Shown piece by piece: positions 11,201 through 25,200 of a stretch of DNA of 64,000 nt. The position numbers and the translations under genes are program-made. Below the pieces are notes generated by a model. The model saw only the letters and a program-made list of their open reading frames with translations. It searched no databases and was not told the origin of the DNA. How positions within the stretch are numbered: position 1 is the first letter of the stretch; each line of letters begins with the position of its first letter. The stretch is from NCBI RefSeq assembly GCF_963576615.1, contig NC_088717.1, forward strand, positions 55,197,526 to 55,261,525. Reading direction: 5' to 3'. Source of the stretch: Watersipora subatra. Taxonomy: Eukaryota; Bryozoa; Gymnolaemata; Cheilostomatida; Watersiporidae.

Positions 11201-14200
11201 CTTTCAGCAATGTTTATGCTGGCCATAACATGATTGATGGTCATTGAGATGCATTACTGAGGATATGAAGCCAATATTTATCAATAGGCCTACTGCTAAG
11301 AAGAATATCTGCTTATTTTAATTGCCACTGAATACCGCTCTTGACTAAATCAAAATAGACATTTAGAAATTTTTCTGTCGCCAATATTAATGACATATTT
11401 GGTAACATATGTTGCAGGAGATGATCTGCAGATTTGCCCTGCTGGATTCAGCTGCTGCTCGCGAAATATGGAAAGCCAACTCACTTCTCACAGCAGGCAG
11501 AGGTATGAAGAGAGGCTCGTCGGTGCAACGGATGCAGCAAAACGACGACTCGTCACCGTGACGACTGAAATCCATGGTGAGTAGACAACTCCGTACTTTA
11601 AAACTAGAGAGTTTACTGAGCGTTTTGTAAAGTGTACCAGGGTTAACACTTGCTCCTACAGATCAGAGAGTCTAAGCCTAAAAATAAATCTATAAACTCG
11701 CTGGATTAAAATTTAACCACGAGGGAAAATATTTTTGGTAAAACCAGCCAACTAAAGACTACATCTGTCTCGCGACTATCAGTATGAAAGGAATGCGAGG
11801 GCGAGAGCTGAGAGTATGAAAGAACAGCTGTTCGAGTCATGGCCCGTTAGCTGGCACTTATTCTACCTATTTCTGTTACGTACCAATCCTACCTACCAAT
11901 CCTACCGGATCAGATATAAGCTTTCCTTATTCCTTGACCCTTAAGTGGGCGAGATATATCTCTAGCCGCTTTTATGTGATGATAGCTTCTGTCTGGTCGC
12001 AGGTCAAGCGATGTATCTGGTGTATTATGCTGTTGTCTAATGTTAAGTACACCTGTTAGCTGTGTAAAGGTTATCTCTAGACATGGCTAAGTCATAGTTT
12101 TATGGCAATACAGATAAACTCCAGCACAGCTCGCCATGTTTATAAGCCAACATCAACATAATTATAGCCTGGCTGATGACATCAACATCTTGACAAACAT
12201 CTTGTCAGCGTTTGACAAACAATAGATACTTAGCTGCTTGCAGAGCTATTTCAACATTTGCCCAAAATTTTACACCCTTTTGAAGTGATAAATGCTTTTT
12301 CATAGCTGTTAGTGATTTCCATGTTAAACTAACAAAATCATTAACCTAATAACACTTGGTCTGGAAGCTTCTCGCTGACAGTCATTCATCAAATTTAAGT
12401 TGTAAGTAGATCCTCAGCAACCTGTAACGTAAGACCCATGATTGTTAGCACAGCACTGATAGCAGCCTATTCATGCTTCATGCCTTGACAATGAGTCAGC
12501 CTCCTAATGCCTTCGCCTCCATTTGCAATCGGCCAATCCAAACACGATCAGGCTTGCCCAGTTTTACCACTTTACCCAATTAATCCTTGGGTTGTTTTAG
12601 TTGGTGTCGGACCAGCTTAACAATATTGGCTAATTCTACTATGGTGATTAATAAAAGCATTTGAGAAAATGAAGTATTTGGAGACAAAAAACTTTAATAC
12701 TATTTTAATTTAACCCTTTGGCTGGGTTAAAGCCTCGCAAAAACACCCAAAAGGGATGTAATTTATTTTTAAAAATTCAATAGAATCGGTATTTTATGAA
12801 CATGCATAGCTCAAACTTAAATTTATTGCTATTCAAAAAGTATTTTGTACATAAACATTCTTTTACGTAAGTACTACCACAAAAAAGCTACAACTATGTA
12901 CAGTTGTCCCCGTATGAAATGCTTGAGAGCATTCCTTTCGGTAGAGTCCAACGCTACAGCGTAGCCATGCGAGCAACCATAACGATCACCTCTCTCTGTA
13001 TATTCAAAAGTCATAAAAGTTTACATCACTTCTGTCATCTGAATTATTTTTATACTGATCAGACAAAAAATCAATAACGATCGCAAGATTAAATAAATTT
13101 TTATTTTACCATTTTGATTGTTGAGCCGCATGTTGAGTGGTTTTTACAACTTCCATTTTTTTCCAAAAAGGCACGATTTCTTTAGCTTTTAGCACAAGGC
13201 AACGCCTCGCAGATGCTCGTTTCATGTTGTACTTTATCGAGTAATATCTTGTTGATGATATTCGAATTTTACTAGCGTTCATATCCTTTGTTTAATGTCT
13301 CTAGGCGACAGCTTTATAAACATCTGCCGAAAGCGACACAAAACTCGTTTCCCCACGCAACCGATAAACGTCATTTTTGTCGTTTCCCCAGCCAAAGGGT
13401 TAATCGATTGCTTTTATAGTTATATATATATATACTTTATCTTGCAGACAATATTTTTCTGTTATGGTTTTTGCTATGAAAATAATATCAATTAGCTGTT
13501 ATTCGTATCTGTTCGTTTGACTGTTTCCTGTTTAACAAGCTCTTTTTAATACAAACACTAAACGGACTGTTGCATACTATCCATTACATAATATGTAGGT
13601 AATATGAAATGCAAACTCATTGCTAAAAACAGAGACACGCTCATCACAGGTTTTTAAAATATGCTTTGAAAGCTTCTCTCATTAAAGTAGAACTTTGACA
13701 AAGTTTTAGTAGATTTTATCAAAAATTATCGGTATTTTTCTATCATTTGTGATTGCTTTTAATGTTTGAGGTGATCTGATTGCCAGGATGTTTCAAGATT
13801 AAAATCGCTATAACTTTCGCTTGATCTGAGCATTTTAATCGCAATCAAGTTTTGTCAATTTTATTCTTGAAACATTCTGCTGGCTAAGTCATCTCAAGTC
13901 ATCTAAGTCATCTCAAGTCATCTCAAGTCATCTCAAGTCATCTAAGTCATCTAAGTCACCTCAAACATCAAAAACAATCGCAAGTGATAGAAAAATACTG
14001 ATCCTTTCTGATAAAATCTACTAAAATTTTTGTATAAGTTCACCTTGACTGGTTGTATTTTTACGGCTTTACACAAAAGTATCCTGTGAGCTTTTACAGT
14101 GCGAAATCAAATATATCAATAAATTACAGCTCAACATGGATGGCATTGCCATAAGCAACTCGCCACTAGCCATAACCCTACTGTACATATCACATTTGCT

Positions 14201-16161
14201 AGATGATGTTACAACCATTTAAATGGTCATATCATAAGGCATAACTGTACCGCCGTAAAGATATCACCTGTAGTCGTCTATAGCTTTAAGCTTATCGCGG
14301 CGCTGTTGTGACACCTACCACCACGCGGGTTTTAAAGAACACTTTGCAAATTTGGTCTTATCGCTTTTTGGTCAGAAAAGATATTAGATCCAAGGTATGT
14401 CATGCACTTGGTTGGGTCTACCTGAGCTGAATTGAGAACAAAGGACGTTCCTATCACACCATCTTACTGCTGGTATAACTTCATTCGAGGAATGCCGTGA
14501 TAGGTCCTGAGCTAAATTATCCTAACTTCATAATAAATACCAATCTAATATCGCATGGCGTGACTTTTCCAAAAAGTGCATTATCATATTTCATTAAACC
14601 CGCTGAAGATGTGGTTTTATCTTTCAGCATTTTATTGAAATGTTTAAACATTCCTGAGCGTGTTAAACAGTTTGTTAACAGATGCTGCGTGACAGGAACG
14701 CAGCACCTGGAAACAGACAATTTGATTTGCCCAGTCTTATCCAGACCGTTGCGACAAGGCACAGAGTTATTTAATTTCTAGGATATTCTACATTGTCATG
14801 CACGAGTCCAGACAGGTGATGTTTGTAGATGACATTGTTAAAATTTTTCCTGCGCAAATGTCTTTATTTGATCAGCTACAAATAATTAATAACCAACTCC
14901 AAAAGATACAATTATATTCCTGTATTAAATGTATGAAAACATGATTACGCTCAAAATAGACAATAGCATTAGTAATGAAAGTTATAATACCAGAGCATAT
15001 GAGAGTTTCGAAGCCTCATTCTGCGTGAACAAGAAAACTGTCAAATAATTATCCACTAAACTGACGGGTGATTCACATATGATCACATGAAAACATGATC
15101 ACATGAGCATATGATCACCATAGGATATGATCACCAGAGCATATGATCGCGTGAACACATGATCACATGAGCATATGATCACATGAACACATGATCACAT
15201 GAGCATATGATCACAAGAGCATATGTTCACATGAACACCTGATTACGTAAACAAATGATCACATGAACTTATGAGCATGAGAATGTGATGCTTCCGATGT
15301 GTTGGCATGAAATCGATTACTTGTGAAAATTTATGATTTTGTGGTAAATCAGCAGCTTATGGTTGATTAAGATTTCTACAAATATAATGCTTTAACATCT
15401 ATAGCCAGCTAGTATTTGTTTTAGCATATACTAGCGATTCGGTGTTTTTTGTTGTTGCCATGTGCACTACTTTATAAGGCTAGCTTTGCTTGCTTAGCAT
15501 CTCCATGGCATGACACGCTGTCAGCTCTCTCTCTCGTCATTTATATTGTTGCCAATTCTGAAACAACTCTGTCAAGTGAGAGATCATTGGTCAGCCAAAG
15601 TTAACATGTAGCCACTTTTAGCTCATGATAAGACTGGTAAAATGAAGCCATGGATTATCAAGCAGGTAGAACTTTGATGACTCATGGATATGCCCTCAAA
15701 AGGAACAAGGAAAACACGAAGCAGCAGGGAAATTGACAATATGTATTACGTGATCTCTGGTCAGCTTGTTGGATTTCCCAAAATATTACTGATACTCGTA
15801 ACATCTGTCAATACTAGCTATTAATTACCTACCAGTTTATATGGACAGAACGTAATTAGCCATATTCCCTAGGCTTTAGGTAGTCGACTAATTATATTTG
15901 TAAAAAGAATGAACCTAGAGTAGGAGTGGTAATCGATAGAGTTAATAGTGCGGAATGAAGAAGATAATAAGAGAAAAAAGAAAAAAGCTTTCAGGACAAC
16001 TATAAAAGACATTTTGGTATTGATTTAAACCGAGTTGTGGTGCAGCGTGTTGTATAACTAAACAAAACTAAGTTTTATAAGTAATTCACTTTATTACACG
16101 CTTGGTGAGACAGCCTAAAGCTATACTTAAAGAAACCAGATGTTTATTTGGTATAAATTCA

Positions 16162-16230
<69 letters not shown>

Positions 16231-19200
16231 CTACAACACACCGGATGACATATACACATAGTGTACCAAATAATATGTAAAAAAAATGTTTAGCAAGCCA
16301 CATGAAATTTGTGTGGACATATAACACACTGACATACAGTAATATATTATATTATTATTTTATATTACAGCATATAAAATATCGCATGAGGTGTATATAC
16401 ATGTAACACATCATACGGCATGTACGTATAGACTTTATGGTAAATAATAAGTGTATCTATGCAGCAAACCATATGACTTGCATGATCACTCGGCGAGACC
16501 GCGGAGTATACGGAAGAATGCTATTTGTGGCAATCAAACACTAGTACAAATGGGCCTACGCAGTTGTATGTTTGCTTTTCGGGTGTTGAAACGTTGGAAG
16601 GTTCTAATATTACCTCTTGTGAAAAGAAGAGCTGCGGGCTGACTCAGCAACAGCGTGTCAGCGCTCTTGGGGAGTTATTTGTGGAATGTTGCAACCAAGC
16701 AACCCAGTTGGCAAGCCTTATATAATTCGCTAACTTAAGGCCACAGTATCCACATTTTCTCAGTTTCTATTTGCTGTCATATGATAGGAAGAAGGCTAGC
16801 CGTTGCAATATAGTGCAAGCGCCTTACCTATGGCTTGCTGGTGTTGAACGTGGGTGTGCAGGTTTTTATATGCTCTATGAGTCATAAAAATATGGCGGCA
16901 TCAATATTTGTTACAATAAAAAATCACAGCTTGGTGATTAATCCTATATTTCTGTTTTGAACACAACTCTGCAAACATATAATGCTGTTATTCTAAAGAA
17001 GCAGCCGCTGTTCAGAGGTTAGGATGTTGACATAATTGCTATGTTTCCATAGCGCGCATGATTTGCAAATTTGAGCCAATCCACAAGTTATCCGCATCAT
17101 AGAAATAGCATTAATCCGCAAGCTAAGTAAGTTTTGCGATTCGCAAATTTTTATCGAATCCGTCATGCTTGCGAATTATAGAAACAGTATTGGCGAATGA
17201 TGCGCATTAAAACGCCGCACTAGCTATTCAAGTTTAAACATTTTCAATACTTCCGTCGACCTTTCTCGGTTGAGTTTCACAAGTTTGCGTCGCAAACACA
17301 TGCGTCGCTAATTATCAACTTATAGTGTACAATTCCTTACCTTTTTTCAACAAGGTGCCGGAGTCAGTCCGCATCATGCGAATGTCCATAGAAACACTTA
17401 ATTCACACGGTAACACAACTCCAAATCCGCATGATGCGCTTCAAGCGTGTCATGGAAACATATTGTAGATCTGTGGTAACACAAGGATCATCGGTGATGT
17501 TAGGAAGAGCGTACCCCCCCCTGCAGTTGCTCGCGTGATACACCAGTTCAATCTGTAGATCCTACTCAGAAAAACCTGAAATTCCTGTACCTGAGTTTAT
17601 GTAATGCTGTAAATCTCTTGCCATTTGCCCCGGAGTTGTCTTAACATGCGTCGGATGACTAGTTGGCCTTCCGCTTTGACAAAATGTAGAAGAATGTAGC
17701 ACTTTGAGTCTCTATTTCTGGTAAATGCATTAGGCTATCATATCAGCACAGCTGCATCTGTGTAAATATACATCCATTGTAGACAGCCTTGTCATGAAGG
17801 TAAAATATAGCACCTGTTTTTATTGCTGCTGGAAATACTGGATGAGGAATTAATGAACGATGATGATTTTATCCATCTCGTTAAATCGATCGATTGTCCT
17901 CGGCTACAAAGAAGTCAGGAATGTAGCAGAGACAGACTGTGTCTGGGATAAATGATGTAGGCCTATACCGTGAGGCCATAGCTGATTCTCACCCTCTTAG
18001 CTTTTACTCCTGGCCACAAACAGCCCACACAAACTCTCTCTCTTGTCCCTTCTGATTCATCAACAGTGTATCATTTCTTACCTTTTTTGCTAGTTGTCAA
18101 AAGAAGATTAATCATAAACTGTGACTCTGGAGATTAGGCGACCCTGGCAAACAAAGTATGGCGCAATGGCTGTGTAATGTGAGCCTAGCCTGAACAGGGC
18201 CTCCCGTGTATGATGACAAAACAACAATGAAGAACATCTGCTGATAACATCATGCGAATTTAAAACACAAGAAACTTTTTGTTGAGTGCAGCCGTTTCAT
18301 TTGTAACATATTACAAAAATACTTGAAGTTTTCAAATTTGTTTAGCTACTTTTTTCATCTAATATCTTGTAATATTTTTAAAATATATTACAAAAGACAG
18401 GTTAATGTTCAATTCCCCAGAAAAGACGACTGATGGTTACTGGTAGTGACAAGAATGACATCCAACCTTAAATTCCTCTCTGCAACTGGCCATGTCTCCC
18501 GTCGTCGAACTTTCTTTGCTAGTGGACTCAGATATGTCCAGCCAAGATCACGGAGCCATTGTTTGTGCAACATGGTCTTAAAACCACTAGCACAAAACAA
18601 GCTAAGCTGACACCATATTCGATGTTTGAGGGACTGCTCACACATATCACAATTGCGTGTGCTTACTATTACACAACCATAGACCTATATAACGTATATA
18701 ATATGTATATAATGTATATAATATGTATATAAAATATATAATATGTATATAACGTATATAATATGTATATAACGTATATAATATGTATATAAAATATATA
18801 ATATGTATATAATGTATATAATATGTATATAACGTATACAATATGTATATTACATATATAATATGTATATAACGTATATAATATGTATATAACATGTATA
18901 TAACGTATACAATATGTATATTACATATATAATATGTATATAATGTATATAACGTATACAATATGTATATTACATATATAATATGTATATAACGTGTATA
19001 ATATGTATATAACGTATATAATATGTATGTAACGTAATCAGCTATTTGAAAAAATAAACATGTATACAACAATAATAAGAATAACAACAATAAGACTAGA
19101 TGTTTACAATTAACAGCAGTGAGTGACATTTCCCTAGCAGAGGGCAAACAGTCAAGTATAGGACCATACCAGTTCAACTAGGTGGCATTCTTTATCGGAA

Positions 19201-22200
19201 AAGGCTGTAATTAGAGCAGACCTGCGGTGGCTCTCAAAAACTTAATAGCCTGACTGACTCATGGTCCTCCAATAACTTTCTATTCCAACACAATTAAAGT
19301 CTTTGACAAAGTTGACTAGCCAACTCTAGCCCTGGGAGTTTCTTTAAGAATTGCAAATATTATGGAGAGAGGTGTCAGGCGTGTTCGTAATTGTTTGGAA
19401 TTTAATTGCGAGCTACAATTTAGAAAACAGCCCATTATTGTATATTTTACTCGAAGGCAGGCGTGTGGTTGTAAGATAATGCTCACTTCATTCAGCTCGC
19501 TAATTCAGAAACCGAGCCTCAAGTGGAGTTAAGTGGCCATTTAGGACCAGCGCAATTACCTGCGTGTGATTTCACTCTTGAAACTCTTGCTAACTGAACT
19601 AAATACGCCCGAATGAGCTCTCATTAAAATTAAGCTTTTCAATTAGATTATTTTTATACAAACTATTTAGCATAGCCTCTGATCAAATGAAATGATTATT
19701 CCTTGTATATTTTTTATTCTTTTATCTGAATATGAAGATGCAAAAACCAAAGCTACTAAAATATATTCAGTTTTGTTACAATGCGCGTGTTTGTATTTAT
19801 TAATTTTGCTTTGCAGCATTTTTCACCGAACTAATAGAGAAATCTGAAAAAGAAATGGATGAAATGTTTACGAAGGTCTACCAAGATCAGTATGTGAACA
19901 ACAAGGATGTTTTTGTCCAGTTCTTCGCTGACCTCAGGAGTTATTATAACGGGGAGGATCTGGATGTCTCCCAAGCCATAAACCAGGTTAGTATTCAAAA
20001 TAAGCTTGCAGATTTTTTGTAGATTCTACCAGAAAGTATCGGTACTTTTTTATCATTTGCAATTGTTTTTCATATTTGAGATGATTTGATTGCCAGGATG
20101 TTTCTAGATCGATAAAACTCTGTCGTCCTTGAAACACTCAGAAACGATGTCACTAGTTGTTTTGTTGCGATAGTTGATATCGGTAATTGCATTCACGTTG
20201 AAGTTTTATGGGTCTCTATTCAATCGGTCTCTGCGCAACTACAGACGTCGTAATCACACTTTCGCTTGATCTGAGAATTTTAATTATGTTAAAGTTTAGT
20301 CCATTTTATTTTTGAAACATCCTGGCGATCAGATTACCTCAAACATCAAAAACAATCACAGATGATAAAAAAAATACCGATACTTTCTGATAAAATCTAC
20401 AAAAATCAGCAAGTTTATCTCCAAGGGTGTTTGAAGAAGGTTACTAGTTGGCTGAAAGATTACAAATTGAGTGTAGCGAATAAAAACCAACCTAACAGAG
20501 CAAATATTTCTCTTTCCACATCCTCAATATCATCAAAGATCTTTTGACCACACAAATTGATTTGCGATTTTGCTAAGTAGCTTATTTTGATCAGTTTTTG
20601 CCTAAAGGACTCTGAAGCTTGTAAAGCACCTGTTGGCAAGAGACAGCAGGTTGTTATGGTCTCCACACAATCAGTACACCGCTGGTAAACAGATTAGCTC
20701 AGCGAAAATTCCTTTGGTCACTACTAAAACTGTCAGATTTTTTCGAGTCGTCACCTGTCTGCTGTCTGACATCATTCAACAACTACCGCCAAATGCTGAC
20801 ATTTGACCACCTAGATGACTTTTCTTTGAAATAAAACGACAATAAAATTGTTAATTTTGAACTTCTAACTGACGTAGAATAAAACAGATTTCCATATTTT
20901 GTTGTAGTTTTTCCGTGATGTCTTTGTGCGCATGTTCAACATTCAACATATGGAGTACAACTTCACAGAGCCATACCTGGCATGCGTAGGGGATAAAATG
21001 GATACGATAAAACCATTTGGTGAATATCCTGCACAGCTCCAGCGTAACCTCAAGCAGGCCCTAGTTTCTGCAAGGACTTATATGCAAGGTCTCGCTGTCG
21101 CAAGGAATGTTGTAATTTCTACACAGAAGGTATGCTGTACTGCTTTAGTTTTTCCTGCTCACAAAACTGACCATTGGTTTTTTGTCCCAATACAGGCTTG
21201 TGAGGGTAGGCAAGATGCTTTCTATTTCTTCAGCTTAAATTCCGCATGTTCAGTTATTTTGTTAGTAAACTTCAGTAAGACGGAAAGTTACCAATGTGGT
21301 CATTTTTCCGACGAGAAAAATGCAGATTCGTTGGTTAAAATAGCATATATTTTAACCTACATATATTTCCATGCAGAGAATCTCTAAAAGTCAGATACAT
21401 ATTTGTAAATAGATAATCTGAACATAAATGCCGATTTTTTTCAAGAAGGTGGTATTTAAAAAAAAGATTTACATTGGTTTGATAATAGCCAATTGGCGGA
21501 TATTTTGGCCAAATACTGGCTTTTTTGGAATGGACCTCGCTAGTTTTTGTACAAATGCAGAGCTATCTGTTAACATTTTGAATCCTAACCTTGTATACAC
21601 AATCAAGACCCTTCTATCCCAGACTGTGTCAACAACATTCCATCGACTGTGAAGGCATTTAGGATAGCATAATTCCTTTTTGACTGAATATCATTTGAAG
21701 CTCTAAGTTTGTAGAACAAAATTTAAAAACACCAGAAATTAAATATAGTCAATGTTTTTTCACACTCTTTTAAAGAAGTGATCTTTTAGAGGAAACTAAA
21801 GAAACATAATGGTTGATGTACACCGAGTCTGATAGAGTGTGCATATTTTTATGAATAAAAAAACAATTTGTTTTAGTGTAAAGCTCTTGTTGCTGAGGAG
21901 AAGAAGCTTTCAAGTTTTGTCTATTTTTGATCTTTATTACCAAGAATTTCAATCAGTATATCATTAGACAGTAACGTTCTGACAGCAGCCATTTTTCATT
22001 TCTTTGTCAGATGGAAGTGCCCTCGGTATATCAGCAATATCTCAAGAAATAATAGCCTGATCGACTTCACACTTTGGAATAATACTAAAATCTTGTATCA
22101 CAAAAATGACCAAAATTTCCTGCTCCTACATAAAACAAAAGTATAGAAAAGCAAAACTACGAAGCCGAGTTTACTATGGCGTTAGGTCAGGTGGAAGACA

Positions 22201-25200
22201 ACTCCGTGAATTATCTCAAGCCCAGGCTTCAGTGTTAAAGCAGTGGGGATAGCGGTTGGGGCAGCGATGGGTGTAGCAGTGGGGGCAGCAGTAGGGGGTA
22301 GAAGTAGAGGCAGCAGTAGGGGGTAGAAGTAGAGGCAGCAGGAGGGGTAGCAGTGGAGGCAGCGGTTGGGGCTAATAGTAGGGGCAGTGGTTGAGGCTAG
22401 CAGTGGGGGTAGTAGTGGAAGCAGCAGTGGGGGTAGCAGTGGAGGCAGCAGTGGGGGTAGCAGTGGAGGCAGCGGTTGAGCCTAGCAATGGGGGCAGCAG
22501 TGGGGATAGCGATGGAGTAGCAGCTGAAACACAACATATGACTGATACTTGGACAACTGTCCTTATCATTAGATCAGTGAATCAACTGATCACCTTTTCA
22601 ATTAACCCCAGTTGACATGCTAACGTTGAGGATAGGAAGGCATGGACTGTCACTCTAAACACTTTCCAATCTAACAACCTTGGAATAAAATTACTCATCA
22701 ACAGACCGTCCTGTTGATGGGTTTGGAGATGTAAGCTATCATAAAGGCAGCAATCAGTTGAATCGGCAGCATTCGATCCGCATTGGCAGCAAAATTATGT
22801 TTGGCTTTGGTATAATTAATTCCTAACCTTTTGAACCATAAGTGACAATTTCAAGGGTTTGTTTTTGCAAGACATGAAACAAGAGATGATTTTTGATAGG
22901 TTGCTGACAGGAACAGCAGGTGTTGTGGAAGCGACCACCCAGTCCAAATTAAATGATTAAATTACTAGGTCGGTCACCTTTAGTGCCCCCATGCTGACAC
23001 TCAAAGACAAGTCCTAAAATTATTTGGCTTACAATCTCTAGGGCTATAGTAACGCAAAGAGGAGCGTATGCTATTGACCCCCTAAAACGTTGATGCTTAT
23101 GGTCCTGAGTTGATCTAGCTCATCTACCATAAAAGAGCTTTGATACATGAACATGTAGTACAACATAAACAAGCCAAACACAAAGCAAACATAACGGATC
23201 TAGTGCAAACATCAAATACTGATACGCCCACTTACCGATGCCGAAGGCAGCCGTCGGGTTATCTCTGCACCAGCTAACCTCCACTCAATCTTACTTAGAG
23301 TCCAGAATTCTGCTGTAATCTACCCAAACTACCTAACACTGTGATAAACTCAAACTGCTACAAAATAAATGAAGCTCTTTAGTAAACCAACGGAATTGCT
23401 ATTGAATTTTCAGGAACAAAAAGAGAATAAGCAACAAAATAAGATGGTTGCTGTTATTGTTGTTGGAATATTGTTAGTATAGAGATATTCAATAACTCTA
23501 TGGCTAGTATTGTGCTATGTACATAATCCTCGGGCGATTGCATCGCTCTTAGTACAATTCTATGGCTAATATTGTGCTATGCACATAACCTTATGACTAT
23601 ATTGTATTGCTACTTGTATACTTCTATGCTCAGTACTGTGCTATGCACATAACTCTATGACTATTGTATCGCTAGTTGTATAACTCTATGGCTAATTACG
23701 TAAGATGTACATAAGCTTATGGCTATTGTAAACCGACTTGTATAACTCTATGGCGAGTAATGTGCAATACACATAACTCTGTCGATGGTGTAGTTATACA
23801 CCAAGGGATTCAGTGTCATTCCCTTGCTGATATGCTGAGAGAGGTCGTGCCGGACAATCAGCGATCGTAGAAAATAACTTAAACAATTTGATTGATACCC
23901 TCTCACCTGCTCGGGTTTCATATCTAATGTCAGACACGGCATAATGTTTATGTTAATTTTACTCAGACCAAAGCATTCTCTAAAAAACCAGCAATTTGCA
24001 TGCAAAAGACTTAAGTAATTAATGGGGATTGTTGCAGGTCCAGCCAACTGCGTCCTGTGTGAAAGCGACGATGAAGATGAACTTCTGCTCCCACTGTCGC
24101 GGCTTACCGTCAATCAAGCCTTGCGCCAATTACTGTCTGAATGTGATGAAGGGCTGCCTAGCTTACCACGGTGAGCTCCACATGCCCTGGGGACAATACA
24201 TAGGTAAGAAGTTATCTACCCTTACACCAACTTCAAAACATTCACAGGCTATCTTGCTCAGTTTTTTTTAAAGATTTTTAATGAATGTATCGAATTGAAA
24301 AACATTGCTGACATAATTTCTGTTTATTTACCGTAAAACCTCTTATTGAACACCGCCTCTATTTGAATGCCACCTCCAATTGACCACCACTATAGAGGAA
24401 GGGTTAAACAATAGAGCCCCATGGCGTTCAATTAGAGGTTTTGCAGTATATTTTGTTATAAAACTGAGAAACAGACATGCGGGTGTTGAGCCTCAAATAC
24501 GCATCAGATTAATCATACGAGTTTCTATGGCAACGGATTCACAATAATGGACAAAAAATGACATTACTCAGCCATTTGAATGAGATTGTTCAGTTGAACC
24601 TGACAACCAGTGACGTATAGTCTCCATACTTCACATAATCAATAACATAGTGGTCTCCATATTTATTAACTACAAACAATATGCCATAATGTATAAAGAA
24701 CGAAAGATGAAAGACTTTGCAGAAATGAAAATGCGTCTCTGGTGATTTACCTCATTAAATTTATTATCTCTCAGATTAAGTAACTGCAGGACCATTTTAA
24801 TGAAGACTTTGCCAATAGATTCACCTCCCAGTGTCTGCAATCCGTCTAAACACACCCAGCTTATATGTGGCTAGTCTTTTTGTATACGCTTGCCCGATGG
24901 TGAGATGCCACATGCCAGTGTTTAGCCCATTGGCAGAGACAAAAATGTAGGTGTTGACATCTGTGTTTTGTCAACAAATTATTTGTTGACATGAAGGGTA
25001 ACACTGCGGTAGGTATATGTTTGTATTGGCTGCAAGTTGAGGTGTTCTGAGAACCAAATTGGCAGTGGTTTACTGGGTGTGTGAAGAAGGGTTATCTGGA
25101 ATAGCCCTGGAATGAACCAGAAATCTCGTGCTCGGTGTAACAAATGAGAGGTGTGTGTCATTGCTCTTTAGTGTATAGGGCGATTTTGTTGGTGAGTCTG

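Larger units (their letters stand above)
21130..24037. other. Glypican intron 4
   Basis: Apart from the G-rich array (22240-22500) and a degenerate ~60-bp repeat (23480-23780), no gene or element is supported. Confidence 0.5.

Noticed and set aside
13888..13958. CRISPR-like short repeat array
   Set aside because: Units are contiguous 10-mers without spacers, inside a fold-back element of an animal genome. None of the other arrays has spacers either.
14497..14781. Overlapping sense and antisense ORFs of 80-94 codons
   Set aside because: No recognisable motif, no Kozak or splice support, inside an intron; likely chance.
16451..16725. Two overlapping ORFs in glypican intron 2, one Cys-rich
   Set aside because: Short, no splice context, no family resemblance; treated as chance.
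18647..19177. 176-codon minus-strand ORF
   Set aside because: It is the AT-rich 20-bp minisatellite translated (repeated YTYYIRYIHI); no protein-like features outside the array.
22372..22615. Val-Ala-Glu and Ala-Ser-Thr-rich ORFs on both strands
   Set aside because: Low-complexity translation of the G-rich tandem repeat.
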